Shown in pieces: positions 56,498 through 64,000 of a stretch of 64,000 nt of DNA. Location of the stretch: assembly GCF_001591645.1 (NCBI RefSeq), contig NZ_BCVH01000001.1:186001-250000 (forward strand), given 5' to 3'. How positions within the stretch are numbered: the first letter of the stretch is position 1; each line of letters begins with the position of its first letter. Source of the DNA: Robertmurraya korlensis NBRC 107688. GTDB taxonomy: Bacteria; Bacillota; Bacilli; Bacillales; Cytobacillaceae. The notes below the pieces were generated by a model. The model was not told where the DNA came from and searched no databases. It saw nothing but the letters and a program-made list of their open reading frames with translations. The position numbers and the translations under genes are program-made.

Positions 56498-57352
56498 ATG
56501 AGCCTAATTTTTACGATTTGTATGATTTTAGCAAATTGGTACTACATCCCTGCGGATTCTCCATTTGTACCTGCAGAAGTAGAAAGCATTGACCTCAACT
56601 TAAAAGAAGACGAATTAGCTGTTACTTTTCTTCCATTAACAAATGGAGAAGCAACCCTTATACAAAATGGGCAGGGAGAAAATATATTAGTTAATACGGG
56701 TCATCAGGATACGGAAGAAGAATTAAAACGAATTTTAAAGTTATATAACGTTAGTCATATATCAACCATTATTTTGACAAGCTCAGAAGAGGGGTATGTT
56801 GGAAACTTAAATATGCTTGCGGAATTTTATGATGTAAAGCAGGTCATTACAAGCAAATCAATTGCAGAAAAAATAGAAACGATAAAAACGGGAAGTAATG
56901 AGATACAGGATATGGGGATCCATCTTTGGGCACAGGGAACAAAGCAAATGCTCGTCCAAAATCTAGAAGTAGAAGTATTATACAATGGTGCTTCCACTGG
57001 GGAAGGTTTGGACTTATCTTTTACCTATAAAAGTAGCCGGTTTCTCATCCTTACCTCTATGACCGAAGATTCACATAGTACATTGTTAAAGCATGACCTT
57101 TCTAATGTAAACATTGTCAAAATTCCACAATTTGCAATAGAGAATTCTATAAATGGGCGATTATTGAAGCATATGGACCCTCAATTGGCTGTCATATTTC
57201 AATCTAAATATATGACCCCCCACCAAGATATATTAAAGTTGCTTCAAGATATATGGCTTGATGTTCATTACACAAAAATGCACGGAATACTAACAATAAA
57301 ATTCACTCCATCGAATTATGAAATCATTTCTATTTCAAAATCAGAGGAATAA
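56498..57352 (+). CDS. Membrane-anchored metallo-beta-lactamase-like protein with lost metal motif
   Basis: 284 residues: an N-terminal hydrophobic segment (about 1-18), then an extracytoplasmic domain whose strand pattern resembles the ComEC-type beta-lactamase fold (AVTFLPLTNGEATLIQNGQ, ENILVNTGHQDTEEEL, ISTIILTSSEEGYVGNLNML). Where active enzymes have THxHxDH, this reads TSSEEGYVGN, so zinc binding is probably lost. Real homology is inferred, not certain. The chosen ATG follows TTAGGGGGGAC; the earlier in-frame start overlaps the end of dinG. B. subtilis has no gene between dinG and ypmA. Confidence 0.6.
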   Translation: MSLIFTICMILANWYYIPADSPFVPAEVESIDLNLKEDELAVTFLPLTNGEATLIQNGQGENILVNTGHQDTEEELKRILKLYNVSHISTIILTSSEEGYVGNLNMLAEFYDVKQVITSKSIAEKIETIKTGSNEIQDMGIHLWAQGTKQMLVQNLEVEVLYNGASTGEGLDLSFTYKSSRFLILTSMTEDSHSTLLKHDLSNVNIVKIPQFAIENSINGRLLKHMDPQLAVIFQSKYMTPHQDILKLLQDIWLDVHYTKMHGILTIKFTPSNYEIISISKSEE

Positions 57353-57357
57353 AAAAG

Positions 57358-57384
57358 TCCGCGCTTATATAGCGCGGAAAATTG
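57358..57384 (+). terminator. GC-rich hairpin after the beta-lactamase-like gene
   Basis: TCCGCGCT-TATAT-AGCGCGGA is a perfect 8-bp stem, but only AAATTGTG follows instead of a T-tract, so termination is likely weak or partial. Confidence 0.5.
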
Positions 57385-57429
57385 TGTGTGAACTAGAAAA
57401 AAATTTAATATCAATCGCTCAAAAGCTGT

Positions 57430-57478
57430 TATAATGTTTGGTAAGAAAATAAGAGGTTACTTAAATATAGTGTAACCT
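57430..57478 (+). promoter_or_regulatory. Candidate -10 and 5' hairpin before ypmA
   Basis: TATAAT (57430-57435) has only a weak upstream partner (TTAATA, 19-base spacing). About 20 bases later AGGTTAC pairs with GTAACCT (57454-57460 with 57472-57478), followed by TTT. It may stabilise the 5' end or act as a small attenuator. Confidence 0.35.
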
Positions 57479-57531
57479 TTTAGTGCAAAAGCTATTGCTA
57501 ACAAATATTAGAGAATGGAGTGAAATATGTA

Positions 57532-57702
57532 GTGGAAAGTAAAATAGAGGTATTATCGACTGTAAAGGTGGAGTATACATCAGACCTTTATAAGGTGGTC
57601 GATGCCTTAAATCGGACATTAAAGAGAGAGAATTTAATGTTCGGCCTAGCTCTAGATCAACAAGATTCCTCAAAAGCAGTATTTACAATTTATCGTACAT
57701 AA
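57532..57702 (+). CDS. ypmA: Small conserved protein YpmA
   Basis: A 56-residue protein, MESKIEVLSTVKVEYTSDLYK at the start and AVFTIYRT at the end, with a beta-alpha-beta-like pattern. The GTG start is chosen because it yields the MESKIE N-terminus and a GGAG lies about 11 bases upstream; a GTG 12 bases earlier would lie right on that site. Position before ypmB matches B. subtilis. Function unknown. Confidence 0.7.
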   Translation: MESKIEVLSTVKVEYTSDLYKVVDALNRTLKRENLMFGLALDQQDSSKAVFTIYRT

Positions 57703-57717
57703 AGTGGTGCTAAGTTC

Positions 57718-58191
57718 ATGAAGAAGTGGTTTTGGATTGCTATAACTGGAATAACCATCCTAATCGGAATTATGATTAAAATATATTTAAACGCTACTGA
57801 GCCAATTGCTGATGCCAAAAGTCGTGCTACAGGAATAGTTAAGGAAAAAACAGAAATAACTGATATTACAGAGTTTTCCCTATACCATGGTTCAAAAGCG
57901 TATTATGTTATCGAAGGCAGTAACAAAGAAGGCGAACAGTTGATTGCTTGGATTCCTGAAAAAGGTGGGAAAATTGTAGTCTTACCCGCTAAAGAAGGTA
58001 TCACAAAGTCTGAAGCCATTAATACTTTATCTAATGAAGTCTCTCCTGACCAAATTATAGATGTTAGATTAGGCATAGAAAAAAACAATCCACTATGGGA
58101 AATTTACTATCGCTCAAGCAATGATAAAATTAACTACTATTACATTGATTTTGAAACAGGGGAAGAAGTTAGAGAAATAAAGAACTTATAA
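57718..58191 (+). CDS. ypmB: YpmB, single-pass membrane protein with PepSY-like domain
   Basis: 157 residues with an N-terminal transmembrane helix (about 5-24) and an extracytoplasmic region containing a PepSY-like repeat (about 100-157, ITKSEAINTLSNE and NPLWEIYYRSSN). PepSY domains are often inhibitory or chaperone-like towards wall enzymes. It follows ypmA by 15 bases and precedes aspB, as in B. subtilis. The role is not known. Confidence 0.8.
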   Translation: MKKWFWIAITGITILIGIMIKIYLNATEPIADAKSRATGIVKEKTEITDITEFSLYHGSKAYYVIEGSNKEGEQLIAWIPEKGGKIVVLPAKEGITKSEAINTLSNEVSPDQIIDVRLGIEKNNPLWEIYYRSSNDKINYYYIDFETGEEVREIKNL

Positions 58192-58213
58192 CTTTTTTTT
58201 GGAGGCAAAGAAA

Positions 58214-59404
58214 ATGGGATTTGCATTAGCGAAAAGAGTAAAAGCATTAACACCATCTACTACTTTAGCGATTACAGCAAAGGCAAAAGCTTTAAAGGAA
58301 GAAGGTCACGATGTAATCGGACTAGGTGCTGGTGAGCCAGATTTTAATACACCGCAGCATATCATTGATGCAGCAGTTGCATCAATGAATGAAGGCCATA
58401 CAAAGTATACACCTTCTGCAGGTCTTCCTAAGCTTATTTCTGCTATTGCAACAAAGTTTAAAGAAGATCAAGGCATTGACTACACAGCAAAAGAAATTAT
58501 TGTTACGAATGGAGCTAAGCACGCTCTTTATACACTTTTTCAAGTTATTTTAGACGAGGGGGATGAAGTGATCATCCCAACTCCATATTGGGTAAGTTAT
58601 CCGGAGCAAGTAAAGTTAGCTGGGGGAGAACCAGTTTATATCGATGGACTTGAAGAAAATGAGTTTAAAATCACACCTGCTCAATTATCTGAGGCAATTA
58701 CAGAAAAGACAAAGGCAGTGATTATTAACTCTCCAAGTAATCCTACCGGAATGCTGTATACAGAGAAGGAGCTTTTTGAGCTAGGGCAAATTTGTTTACA
58801 AAAAAATGTATTAATTGTTTCTGATGAAATTTATGAAAAGCTTGTATATGGAGAGAATAAGCATGTTTCCATTGCGCAATTGTCTCCTGAGTTAAAAGAG
58901 CAAACAATCATTATTAATGGTGTGTCCAAATCACATTCCATGACCGGATGGAGAATTGGGTACGCAGCCGGAAATCGAGAAATTATTGGTGCTATGACCA
59001 ACCTTGCTAGTCATAGTACTTCAAATCCTACGACCACTGCTCAATTTGGTGCGATTGCTGCTTATAATGGTTCACAGGAACCTGTTACAGAAATGAAGAA
59101 GGCTTTTGAAGAACGCTTAAATATTATATTTGAACAGTTATTACAAATTCCTGGCGTTACATGTGTAAAGCCACAAGGCGCATTCTATCTATACCCAAAT
59201 GCGAGCAAAGCGGCTCAGCTTTCCGGTTATGAGTCAGTCGATGCATTTGTTGAAGGGTTGCTTGAAGAAGCAAAGGTTGCGGTTGTACCAGGTTCTGGCT
59301 TCGGGACACCTGATAATATCCGTCTTTCATATGCGACTTCATTACATCAATTAGAAGAAGCCATTAGACGTATGAAAAGCTTTGTAGAAAGTAAAATGTC
59401 CTAA
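58214..59404 (+). CDS. aspB: Aspartate aminotransferase AspB
   Basis: PLP-dependent interconversion of aspartate and 2-oxoglutarate with oxaloacetate and glutamate. GLGAGEPDFNTPQHI, TPYWVSYPEQV, INSPSNPTGMLY, VSDEIYEKLVYG and the PLP-lysine block VSKSHSMTGWRIGYAAG mark a class I aminotransferase. About 396 residues. The chosen ATG follows TTTGGAGGC. It adjoins asnS, which links aspartate metabolism and asparaginyl-tRNA. Confidence 0.94.
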   Translation: MGFALAKRVKALTPSTTLAITAKAKALKEEGHDVIGLGAGEPDFNTPQHIIDAAVASMNEGHTKYTPSAGLPKLISAIATKFKEDQGIDYTAKEIIVTNGAKHALYTLFQVILDEGDEVIIPTPYWVSYPEQVKLAGGEPVYIDGLEENEFKITPAQLSEAITEKTKAVIINSPSNPTGMLYTEKELFELGQICLQKNVLIVSDEIYEKLVYGENKHVSIAQLSPELKEQTIIINGVSKSHSMTGWRIGYAAGNREIIGAMTNLASHSTSNPTTTAQFGAIAAYNGSQEPVTEMKKAFEERLNIIFEQLLQIPGVTCVKPQGAFYLYPNASKAAQLSGYESVDAFVEGLLEEAKVAVVPGSGFGTPDNIRLSYATSLHQLEEAIRRMKSFVESKMS

Positions 59405-59414
59405 TATAGTGAAA

Positions 59415-59441
59415 ACAGGGTGCTTACGCATTCTGTTTTTC
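59415..59441 (+). terminator. Terminator after aspB
   Basis: ACAGGGTGC and GCATTCTGT pair (two G-T positions) around TTAC, followed by TTTTTC. Confidence 0.65.
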
Positions 59442-59613
59442 TTTGTTACAGACTTGATAGTCGATTTGTCGAATTGTATAATGAGATGGGACTTTATGCA
59501 TTCGAAACGAAGTTTAAACTGTTAAAGAGAAGTTGATACTTATTTATAGGTATTAAAAACAAATATTTTATACATACTTGAGCTTCTTTTTAGATTTTTG
59601 GAGGGAAATTGTC

Positions 59614-60909
59614 GTGAATAAAACAACTATTTCGCAAGTTCACAAATATGTTGGAGAAGATGTGAAAATTGGTGCTTGGATTGCTAACAAGCGTTCTAGT
59701 GGGAAAATTGCTTTCCTTCAGCTTCGTGATGGGACAGGCTTTATACAAGGTGTTGTTGTTAAAGCAGAAGTAGCTGAGGAAGTCTTTCAGCAAGCAAAAG
59801 GAATTACGCAAGAATCGTCCGTATATGTGATCGGAACGGTACAAAAGGATGAGCGTTCCCCATTTGGGTACGAGCTACAAGTAAAAGAAATTGATGTAAT
59901 TCATCAATCGCTTGATTATCCAATTACACCAAAGGAGCACGGAACAGAGTTCTTGATGGATAATAGACATCTTTGGTTACGCTCGAAGCGTCAACATGCG
60001 GTCATGAAGGTTCGTAATGAAATTATCCGTGCCACATATGAATTTTTTAATGAACAAGGCTTTTCAAAAGTTGATCCTCCGATTTTAACGGGCAGTGCCC
60101 CTGAAGGAACAACGGAATTATTTGCAACAAAGTACTTTGATGAGGATGCGTATCTTTCTCAGAGTGGTCAGCTTTATATGGAAGCTGCAGCGATGGCGTT
60201 AGGAAAGGTATTCTCTTTCGGTCCAACATTCCGTGCAGAAAAATCTAAAACTCGCCGACATCTTATTGAGTTTTGGATGATTGAACCTGAAATGGCATTT
60301 GTGGAGTTTGAAGAAAATCTAGAAGTACAAGAACAGTATGTGTCACATATTGTTCAATCTGTTTTGAAAAACTGCCAATTAGAGCTGAAGACATTAGGAA
60401 GAGATACTGAAAAACTTGAAAAAATTCAGGCGCCTTTCCCAAGAATCAGTTATGATGATGCGATTCATTTCTTACATGAGAAGGGGTTCACGGATATTTC
60501 TTGGGGTGATGATTTTGGTGCTCCACATGAAACCGCTATTGCCGAGGCTTATGATAAGCCTGTGTTTATTACACATTATCCAACAAGCCTAAAGCCATTT
60601 TATATGCAGCCGCACCCTAACCGTGGCGATGTTGTTTTATGTGCCGATTTAATTGCACCAGAAGGATATGGAGAAATTATCGGTGGTTCAGAACGTATTC
60701 ATGATTATGAACTTTTGAAGCAACGCCTAACGGATCATGGATTAGCACTAGAAGCTTACGAATGGTATTTACAGTTAAGAGAATTTGGTTCTGTGCCGCA
60801 TTCAGGATTTGGTCTTGGTTTAGAAAGAACGGTTGCGTGGATTAGTGGCGTCGAGCATGTTAGAGAGACGATTCCATTCCCTCGTTTGTTAAATCGTTTA
60901 TATCCTTAA
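59614..60909 (+). CDS. asnS: Asparaginyl-tRNA synthetase
   Basis: Class IIb synthetase of 431 residues. The N-terminal OB-fold anticodon-binding domain (about 12-105) is followed by the catalytic core with motif 2 [25 protein letters not shown] and motif 3 [15 protein letters not shown]. The GTG start follows GGAGGG and gives [17 protein letters not shown]; an earlier in-frame start lacks a site. No T-box leader is visible in the gap after aspB. Confidence 0.95.
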   Translation: MNKTTISQVHKYVGEDVKIGAWIANKRSSGKIAFLQLRDGTGFIQGVVVKAEVAEEVFQQAKGITQESSVYVIGTVQKDERSPFGYELQVKEIDVIHQSLDYPITPKEHGTEFLMDNRHLWLRSKRQHAVMKVRNEIIRATYEFFNEQGFSKVDPPILTGSAPEGTTELFATKYFDEDAYLSQSGQLYMEAAAMALGKVFSFGPTFRAEKSKTRRHLIEFWMIEPEMAFVEFEENLEVQEQYVSHIVQSVLKNCQLELKTLGRDTEKLEKIQAPFPRISYDDAIHFLHEKGFTDISWGDDFGAPHETAIAEAYDKPVFITHYPTSLKPFYMQPHPNRGDVVLCADLIAPEGYGEIIGGSERIHDYELLKQRLTDHGLALEAYEWYLQLREFGSVPHSGFGLGLERTVAWISGVEHVRETIPFPRLLNRLYP

Positions 60910-60911
60910 TG

Positions 60912-60941
60912 AAAAAGGCTCGCTAAGGCGAGCTTTTTTTC
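60912..60941 (+). terminator. Terminator after asnS
   Basis: AAAGGCTCGC and GCGAGCTTTT pair around TAAG, followed by T residues. Confidence 0.9.
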
Positions 60942-61056
60942 GTTTTAAGTGAATGACAAAGTAATTACATATCCCTCCTGGTATATATTTGGCAATCAGT
61001 GAAAGGTCCTTACTGATAAAGGCTCTTCATGTTATACTAAAGGAGAGGTGTCTTGA

Positions 61057-61764
61057 ATGAAAGAAAACATGATTGAATGGCTGAAATTAGGGAATACCAC
61101 ATTACCTAATGCACTTATTACTTCTTATAAGCTTTTAAATATTGACGAAACAGAATTAATGCTATTAATTCAAGTATATAGTTTCACCGAAAGAGGCAAC
61201 AGTTTTCCAACCCCAAATGAGTTATCTTCTTTAATGACCATTACAAGCACTCAGTGCTCTGAAATGCTTCGTCGACTTATCCAAAAAGGACTAATTGAAA
61301 TTGAAGATGGTCATTCAAGCGAAGGAATTCGATTTGAAAAATACTCACTAGATCCGCTATGGGATAAGCTATTGGATGTCTTTCTACAACAGAAAAAAGC
61401 CAAAGTTGTTTTGGAGCAACAAACCGTTGAAACAGATGTATATACTTCCTTTGAACAGGAATTTGGTAGACCATTATCACCATTTGAGTGTGAGACTCTT
61501 GCGCTCTGGATGGATGATGATCGGCATGACCCCGTTATTATCAAAGCAGCATTAAAGGAAGCTGTTATTTCAGGTAAGTTGAATTTCCGATATATTGATC
61601 GGATTCTTTTTGAGTGGAAAAAGAACGGAATTAAAACGGTTGAACAGGCAAAAAATTATGGAAAAAGGTTTAGACCACACCAATCACAGGCGAAAAACCG
61701 ACAGATTGAGCGTCCAGAAAATAAAACTGAGCCGATTCCATTTTATAATTGGCTCGAGCAATAA
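61057..61764 (+). CDS. dnaD: DNA replication initiation protein DnaD
   Basis: 235 residues: an N-terminal winged-helix oligomerisation domain (about 1-115) and a C-terminal DnaB2/DnaD domain (about 130-200, FEQEFGRPLSPFECETLALW, with the conserved FRYIDRILFEWKKNGIKT region). DnaD helps PriA/DnaA load the helicase at origins and restart forks. A strong AAGGAGAGG site precedes the ATG. TATACT, a plausible -10, lies 25 bases upstream with a hairpin just before it. A terminator follows despite the nearby nth gene. Confidence 0.93.
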   Translation: MKENMIEWLKLGNTTLPNALITSYKLLNIDETELMLLIQVYSFTERGNSFPTPNELSSLMTITSTQCSEMLRRLIQKGLIEIEDGHSSEGIRFEKYSLDPLWDKLLDVFLQQKKAKVVLEQQTVETDVYTSFEQEFGRPLSPFECETLALWMDDDRHDPVIIKAALKEAVISGKLNFRYIDRILFEWKKNGIKTVEQAKNYGKRFRPHQSQAKNRQIERPENKTEPIPFYNWLEQ

Positions 61765-61775
61765 AAAATCGTGCA

Positions 61776-61802
61776 CGAGAGCAGAGTCTCTCTTTTTTTT
61801 AC
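61776..61802 (+). terminator. Terminator after dnaD
   Basis: GAGAG and CTCTC pair around CAGAGT, followed by eight T residues. The stem is short, so some read-through to nth is likely. Confidence 0.6.
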
Positions 61803-61829
61803 AATTTTTTTGAAAGTTGAGTGGATGAT

Positions 61830-62498
61830 ATGCTAAATAAAGAGCAAATCAGATTTTGTTTAGATAAGATGGGAGAAATGTTTCCTGAAGCCCATTGCGA
61901 ATTAAATCATTCGAATCCTTTTGAACTGGTTATTGCAGTGGCCTTATCTGCCCAATGTACGGATGTACTAGTAAATAAGGTTACAAAATCTTTGTTTGAA
62001 AAATATAAAACTCCTGAAGATTACTTAAAAGTTCCGCTAGAAGAGCTACAAAACGACATTCGGTCAATTGGCCTTTTTCGCAATAAAGCAAAGAATATTC
62101 AAAAGCTATCACAGCTTCTAATTGATAAATACAATGGAGAAGTACCAATGGATCGGGATGAGCTGACAAATCTCCCTGGTGTCGGTAGAAAAACCGCCAA
62201 CGTAGTCGTTTCTGTTGCTTTTGGTGTACCAGCCATTGCAGTTGACACTCATGTAGAAAGAGTAAGTAAAAGACTGGCGATTTGTCGCTGGAAAGACTCC
62301 GTGTTAGAAGTTGAGAAAACTTTAATGAAAAAAGTACCAATGGATGAATGGTCATTAACCCACCATCGAATGATTTTCTTTGGCCGATACCATTGCAAGG
62401 CACAAAATCCCCAGTGTCCAAGCTGTCCTTTATTGGACTTATGCCGTGAAGGAAAAAAGAGAATGAAAGGGCAGTTGGTTGTCCATGAGCAAAAATGA
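61830..62498 (+). CDS. nth: Endonuclease III
   Basis: DNA glycosylase and AP lyase for oxidised pyrimidines. Helix-hairpin-helix LPGVGRKTANVVVSVAFG contains the catalytic lysine, AVDTHVERVSKRL the catalytic aspartate. The 4Fe-4S cysteines appear as C-x6-C-x2-C-x5-C near the end (CKAQNPQCPSCPLLDLC). About 222 residues. The ATG giving MLNKEQIRFCLDKMG matches homologues; an earlier in-frame GTG is closer to the weak site. Overlaps ypoC by 14 bases. Confidence 0.95.
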   Translation: MLNKEQIRFCLDKMGEMFPEAHCELNHSNPFELVIAVALSAQCTDVLVNKVTKSLFEKYKTPEDYLKVPLEELQNDIRSIGLFRNKAKNIQKLSQLLIDKYNGEVPMDRDELTNLPGVGRKTANVVVSVAFGVPAIAVDTHVERVSKRLAICRWKDSVLEVEKTLMKKVPMDEWSLTHHRMIFFGRYHCKAQNPQCPSCPLLDLCREGKKRMKGQLVVHEQK

Positions 62499-62823
62499 TA
62501 TTCATAAAGGATTTCAAGAGTGGAAAAACATAGAGAGACGGCTTGAGGAACTTTATAAAATAAGAGAAAAACTAGAAACCTCTGAGCTAATGGATAAAGG
62601 ATTTTCTTTGTTTTATATCATATTAAAATTAGTAAACAATATGGACCCTACACTTGAAATAATTCCTACCAACAAACTAGTAATCAAGCCCATTAATGTT
62701 GAAGAAAGATTGAGTTTTATTCAAGGAAGAAAGGGCTCCTTTCACTCATTTAAACAGTTAGCGGAGCTCTTTAAAGAATTGGAAAAGCTATACGCAAAAA
62801 AGGCATCTTTAGAAAAATTCTAA
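62485..62823 (+). CDS. ypoC: YpoC-like protein
   Basis: A 112-residue soluble helical protein rich in Lys and Glu (IERRLEELYKIREKLET, ELFKELEKLYAKKASL). It starts inside the end of nth and lacks a strong ribosome site, so it is probably translated by coupling. Position between nth and ponA is that of ypoC in B. subtilis. Function unknown. Confidence 0.7.
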   Translation: MSKNDIHKGFQEWKNIERRLEELYKIREKLETSELMDKGFSLFYIILKLVNNMDPTLEIIPTNKLVIKPINVEERLSFIQGRKGSFHSFKQLAELFKELEKLYAKKASLEKF

Positions 62824-62836
62824 AGATGCCTTTATA
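62797..62836. terminator. Bidirectional terminator between ypoC and ponA
   Basis: AAAGGCATCTTTAGAA and TTCTAAAGATGCCTTT form a perfect 16-bp stem with an AAA loop, with A-rich and T-rich flanks on either side. The left arm is the end of ypoC, including its stop region. Confidence 0.92.
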
Positions 62837-64000
62837 TTAATTGTTACCGGCGCCTTGATTTCCAGTATTTCCAGTACCAGTACCAGTATTCCCGTTGCCA
62901 TTTCCAGTTCCGGTACCTGTGTTTCCAGTATTCGTATTACCGCCTGTTTCTCCCGTTTCGGTTGTTCCCTCTTCGGTCTCTTCCCCATTTTCGGTTTCGT
63001 CATCTTCCACTTCTTGTTCTTCCTCTTGTGGAATCTTTACCTCAATGGTTGTAGTTGCTGCTTCACTTAGCTGAGTTTCACGAACGGCAATGACCTTAAA
63101 GGTATAGTATCCTGGTGTTTCAGCTTTTAAGCGAACCTGCTTCTCTGCTGTGGTTTTTAGAAGTTGTTCTCCACCATCATTTAAGGATCCATATAACTGG
63201 AATTGAACACCTTCCACATTGTCACCGTTGTATTCCCAAGTAACAAGTAGTTCCTTCGTAGCTTCATCGAGAGTAACTTTTAAATTACTTGGTGCTGCAG
63301 GCTTATCGTATTTGTTAGATACTTGCTTTGGAGCACTTCCTTTAACCGCATACTCAATAATTACTTGATCATTAGGAGTAAACTGGCTCGCTAGCTTAGC
63401 AGGGAACGTACCTTTTTCAATACGTACTTTTTCTACACTGCTAGGCACCGTAAAGTCAGGGGTATCTTTCCCTTGTGACACGTGAGTCATAAGGTTTTTA
63501 AAAATATATTGTGAGATTTTTTGCTCATCACTAGTGAGCCAATTTTTCGTACGATCATCATATCCTGTCCAGACGGCTGCTGTGTAGTTGGTGGTATATC
63601 CAACAAACCAAGAGTCGGGAACCGCACTATTAGGTATTCCGTATTTATTTCTTTCAGCAGATGGATAGTTTGTCGTACCCGTTTTACCAGCCACTGCAAG
63701 GCCGTCTACTCTTGCACGAGAACCCGTACCGTAGGTTAAAACATCCTTTAGCATGTCTGTGATCATGAAGGCAGTATAATCCTTCATAACTACTTCAGTT
63801 TCGGGTTTTAAATCAAGCTTTGTTCCGTCACGAAGTTCGATCGTAACAACGGAATAAGGTTCTGTGTAAAAGCCATTGTTTCCAAATGCGCTATATGCCC
63901 CAGCCATTTGGAGGGAAGAAACGCCCTTATCTGCTCCACCTAAACCACCAATCGAATAGGACTCGGTTAACTCACTTACAGGTATTCCAAGCTTCGCACC
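62837..64000 (-). CDS. ponA: Class A penicillin-binding protein 1 (PonA), C-terminal part
   Basis: Partial gene: the frame stays open to the window edge, so the N-terminal membrane anchor, the glycosyltransferase domain and the transpeptidase SxxK serine lie outside. Visible are the end of the transpeptidase domain (SLQMAGAYSAFGNNG and the KTGT box in AGKTGTTNYPS), a fibronectin-III-like domain (about 165 residues before the end) and an acidic Glu/Thr stretch. A C-terminal tail of about 35 residues is almost only Gly, Asn and Thr. It faces nth-ypoC, as in B. subtilis. Some tail of this type exists in B. subtilis PonA. Confidence 0.92.
   Translation of the reverse strand, partial: GAKLGIPVSELTESYSIGGLGGADKGVSSLQMAGAYSAFGNNGFYTEPYSVVTIELRDGTKLDLKPETEVVMKDYTAFMITDMLKDVLTYGTGSRARVDGLAVAGKTGTTNYPSAERNKYGIPNSAVPDSWFVGYTTNYTAAVWTGYDDRTKNWLTSDEQKISQYIFKNLMTHVSQGKDTPDFTVPSSVEKVRIEKGTFPAKLASQFTPNDQVIIEYAVKGSAPKQVSNKYDKPAAPSNLKVTLDEATKELLVTWEYNGDNVEGVQFQLYGSLNDGGEQLLKTTAEKQVRLKAETPGYYTFKVIAVRETQLSEAATTTIEVKIPQEEEQEVEDDETENGEETEEGTTETGETGGNTNTGNTGTGTGNGNGNTGTGTGNTGNQGAGNN

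Noticed and set aside
35193-59430. CAGGGTGCTTACGC found both near 35193 and near 59416
   Set aside because: A shared 14-base word is expected several times by chance in a 64 kb window, and the second copy is explained as the aspB terminator.
59405-59613. A T-box or other tRNA-sensing leader ahead of asnS
   Set aside because: The gap lacks the T-box AGGGTGGNACCGCG core and an antiterminator; only the aspB terminator is visible.
61981-62517. A 178-residue reverse-strand ORF opposite nth
   Set aside because: The forward strand encodes an intact endonuclease III with all catalytic residues; the reverse frame has no recognisable domain or start signal.

Overview
The window is a stretch of core chromosome from a low-GC, endospore-forming, probably motile Bacillaceae bacterium. 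Evidence: spore genes (spoIVA, sleB-ypeB, prsW, a YIEGIA-family gene, ypjB), bacillithiol genes (ypdA, bshA, bshB1), menaquinone chain genes, a qcrABC bc complex, cheR, strong GGAGG-type ribosome binding sites and frequent TTG/GTG starts. Gene order largely follows the Bacillus subtilis ypbE-to-ponA segment, so most assignments rest on both protein sequence and conserved order. I cannot name the species. I saw no rRNA or tRNA gene, prophage, insertion sequence or CRISPR array.

Layout. 0-5 kb: ypbE, ypbF, a CBS-domain protein, a small membrane protein, ypbG, a MerR/B12-binding regulator with CarH/LitR light-sensor residues, and the ClpC adaptor mecB. 5-9.4 kb: gudB, ypdA, ansA (reverse) and prsW. 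9.4-16.7 kb: sleB-ypeB, a PilZ c-di-GMP receptor, ypfB, cmk, an acyltransferase, an S1-domain protein, fni. 16.7-24 kb: ypzI (reverse), yphA, the YIEGIA gene and its small partner, der, gpsA, yphE, yphF, spoIVA. 24-30 kb: a 0.6 kb intergenic region with degenerate repeats, then hbs, folE-mtrB, hepS-menG-hepT, ndk, cheR. 30-36.5 kb: aroC-aroB-aroH-hisC-tyrA-aroA, lacking the trp operon that sits between aroH and hisC in B. subtilis. 36.5-45.3 kb: an unrecognised protein resembling a degenerate amidohydrolase, ypiA-ypiB-ypiF, qcrABC, ypjA, ypjB, a zinc peptidase, and a YitT-family gene (reverse). 45.5-53.5 kb: ypjD-dapB-mgsA-bshB1-bshA-cca-birA, then panBCD behind a structured leader. 53.6-64 kb: dinG, a degenerate metallo-beta-lactamase-like protein, ypmA, ypmB, aspB, asnS, dnaD, nth, ypoC, and the C-terminal part of ponA (reverse, cut by the window edge).

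How the genes fit together: the aro/tyr/his block feeds chorismate towards tyrosine and phenylalanine; folE, menG and hepS/hepT serve folate and menaquinone synthesis, and menaquinone supplies the qcrABC complex. bshA/bshB1 make bacillithiol and ypdA is tied to its redox cycle. birA, panBCD and aspB form a cofactor/aspartate neighbourhood. spoIVA, sleB-ypeB, prsW, yphA/YIEGIA and ypjB belong to sporulation and germination.

I did not find a convincing new multi-gene system. Best leads: the CarH/LitR-like regulator with a tandem 9-bp repeat over its own promoter, an 11-bp stem hiding the ypjB ribosome binding site, TRAP kept without a local trp operon, two catalytically degenerate enzyme-like proteins inserted into conserved gene order, and the panB leader with competing base pairings.
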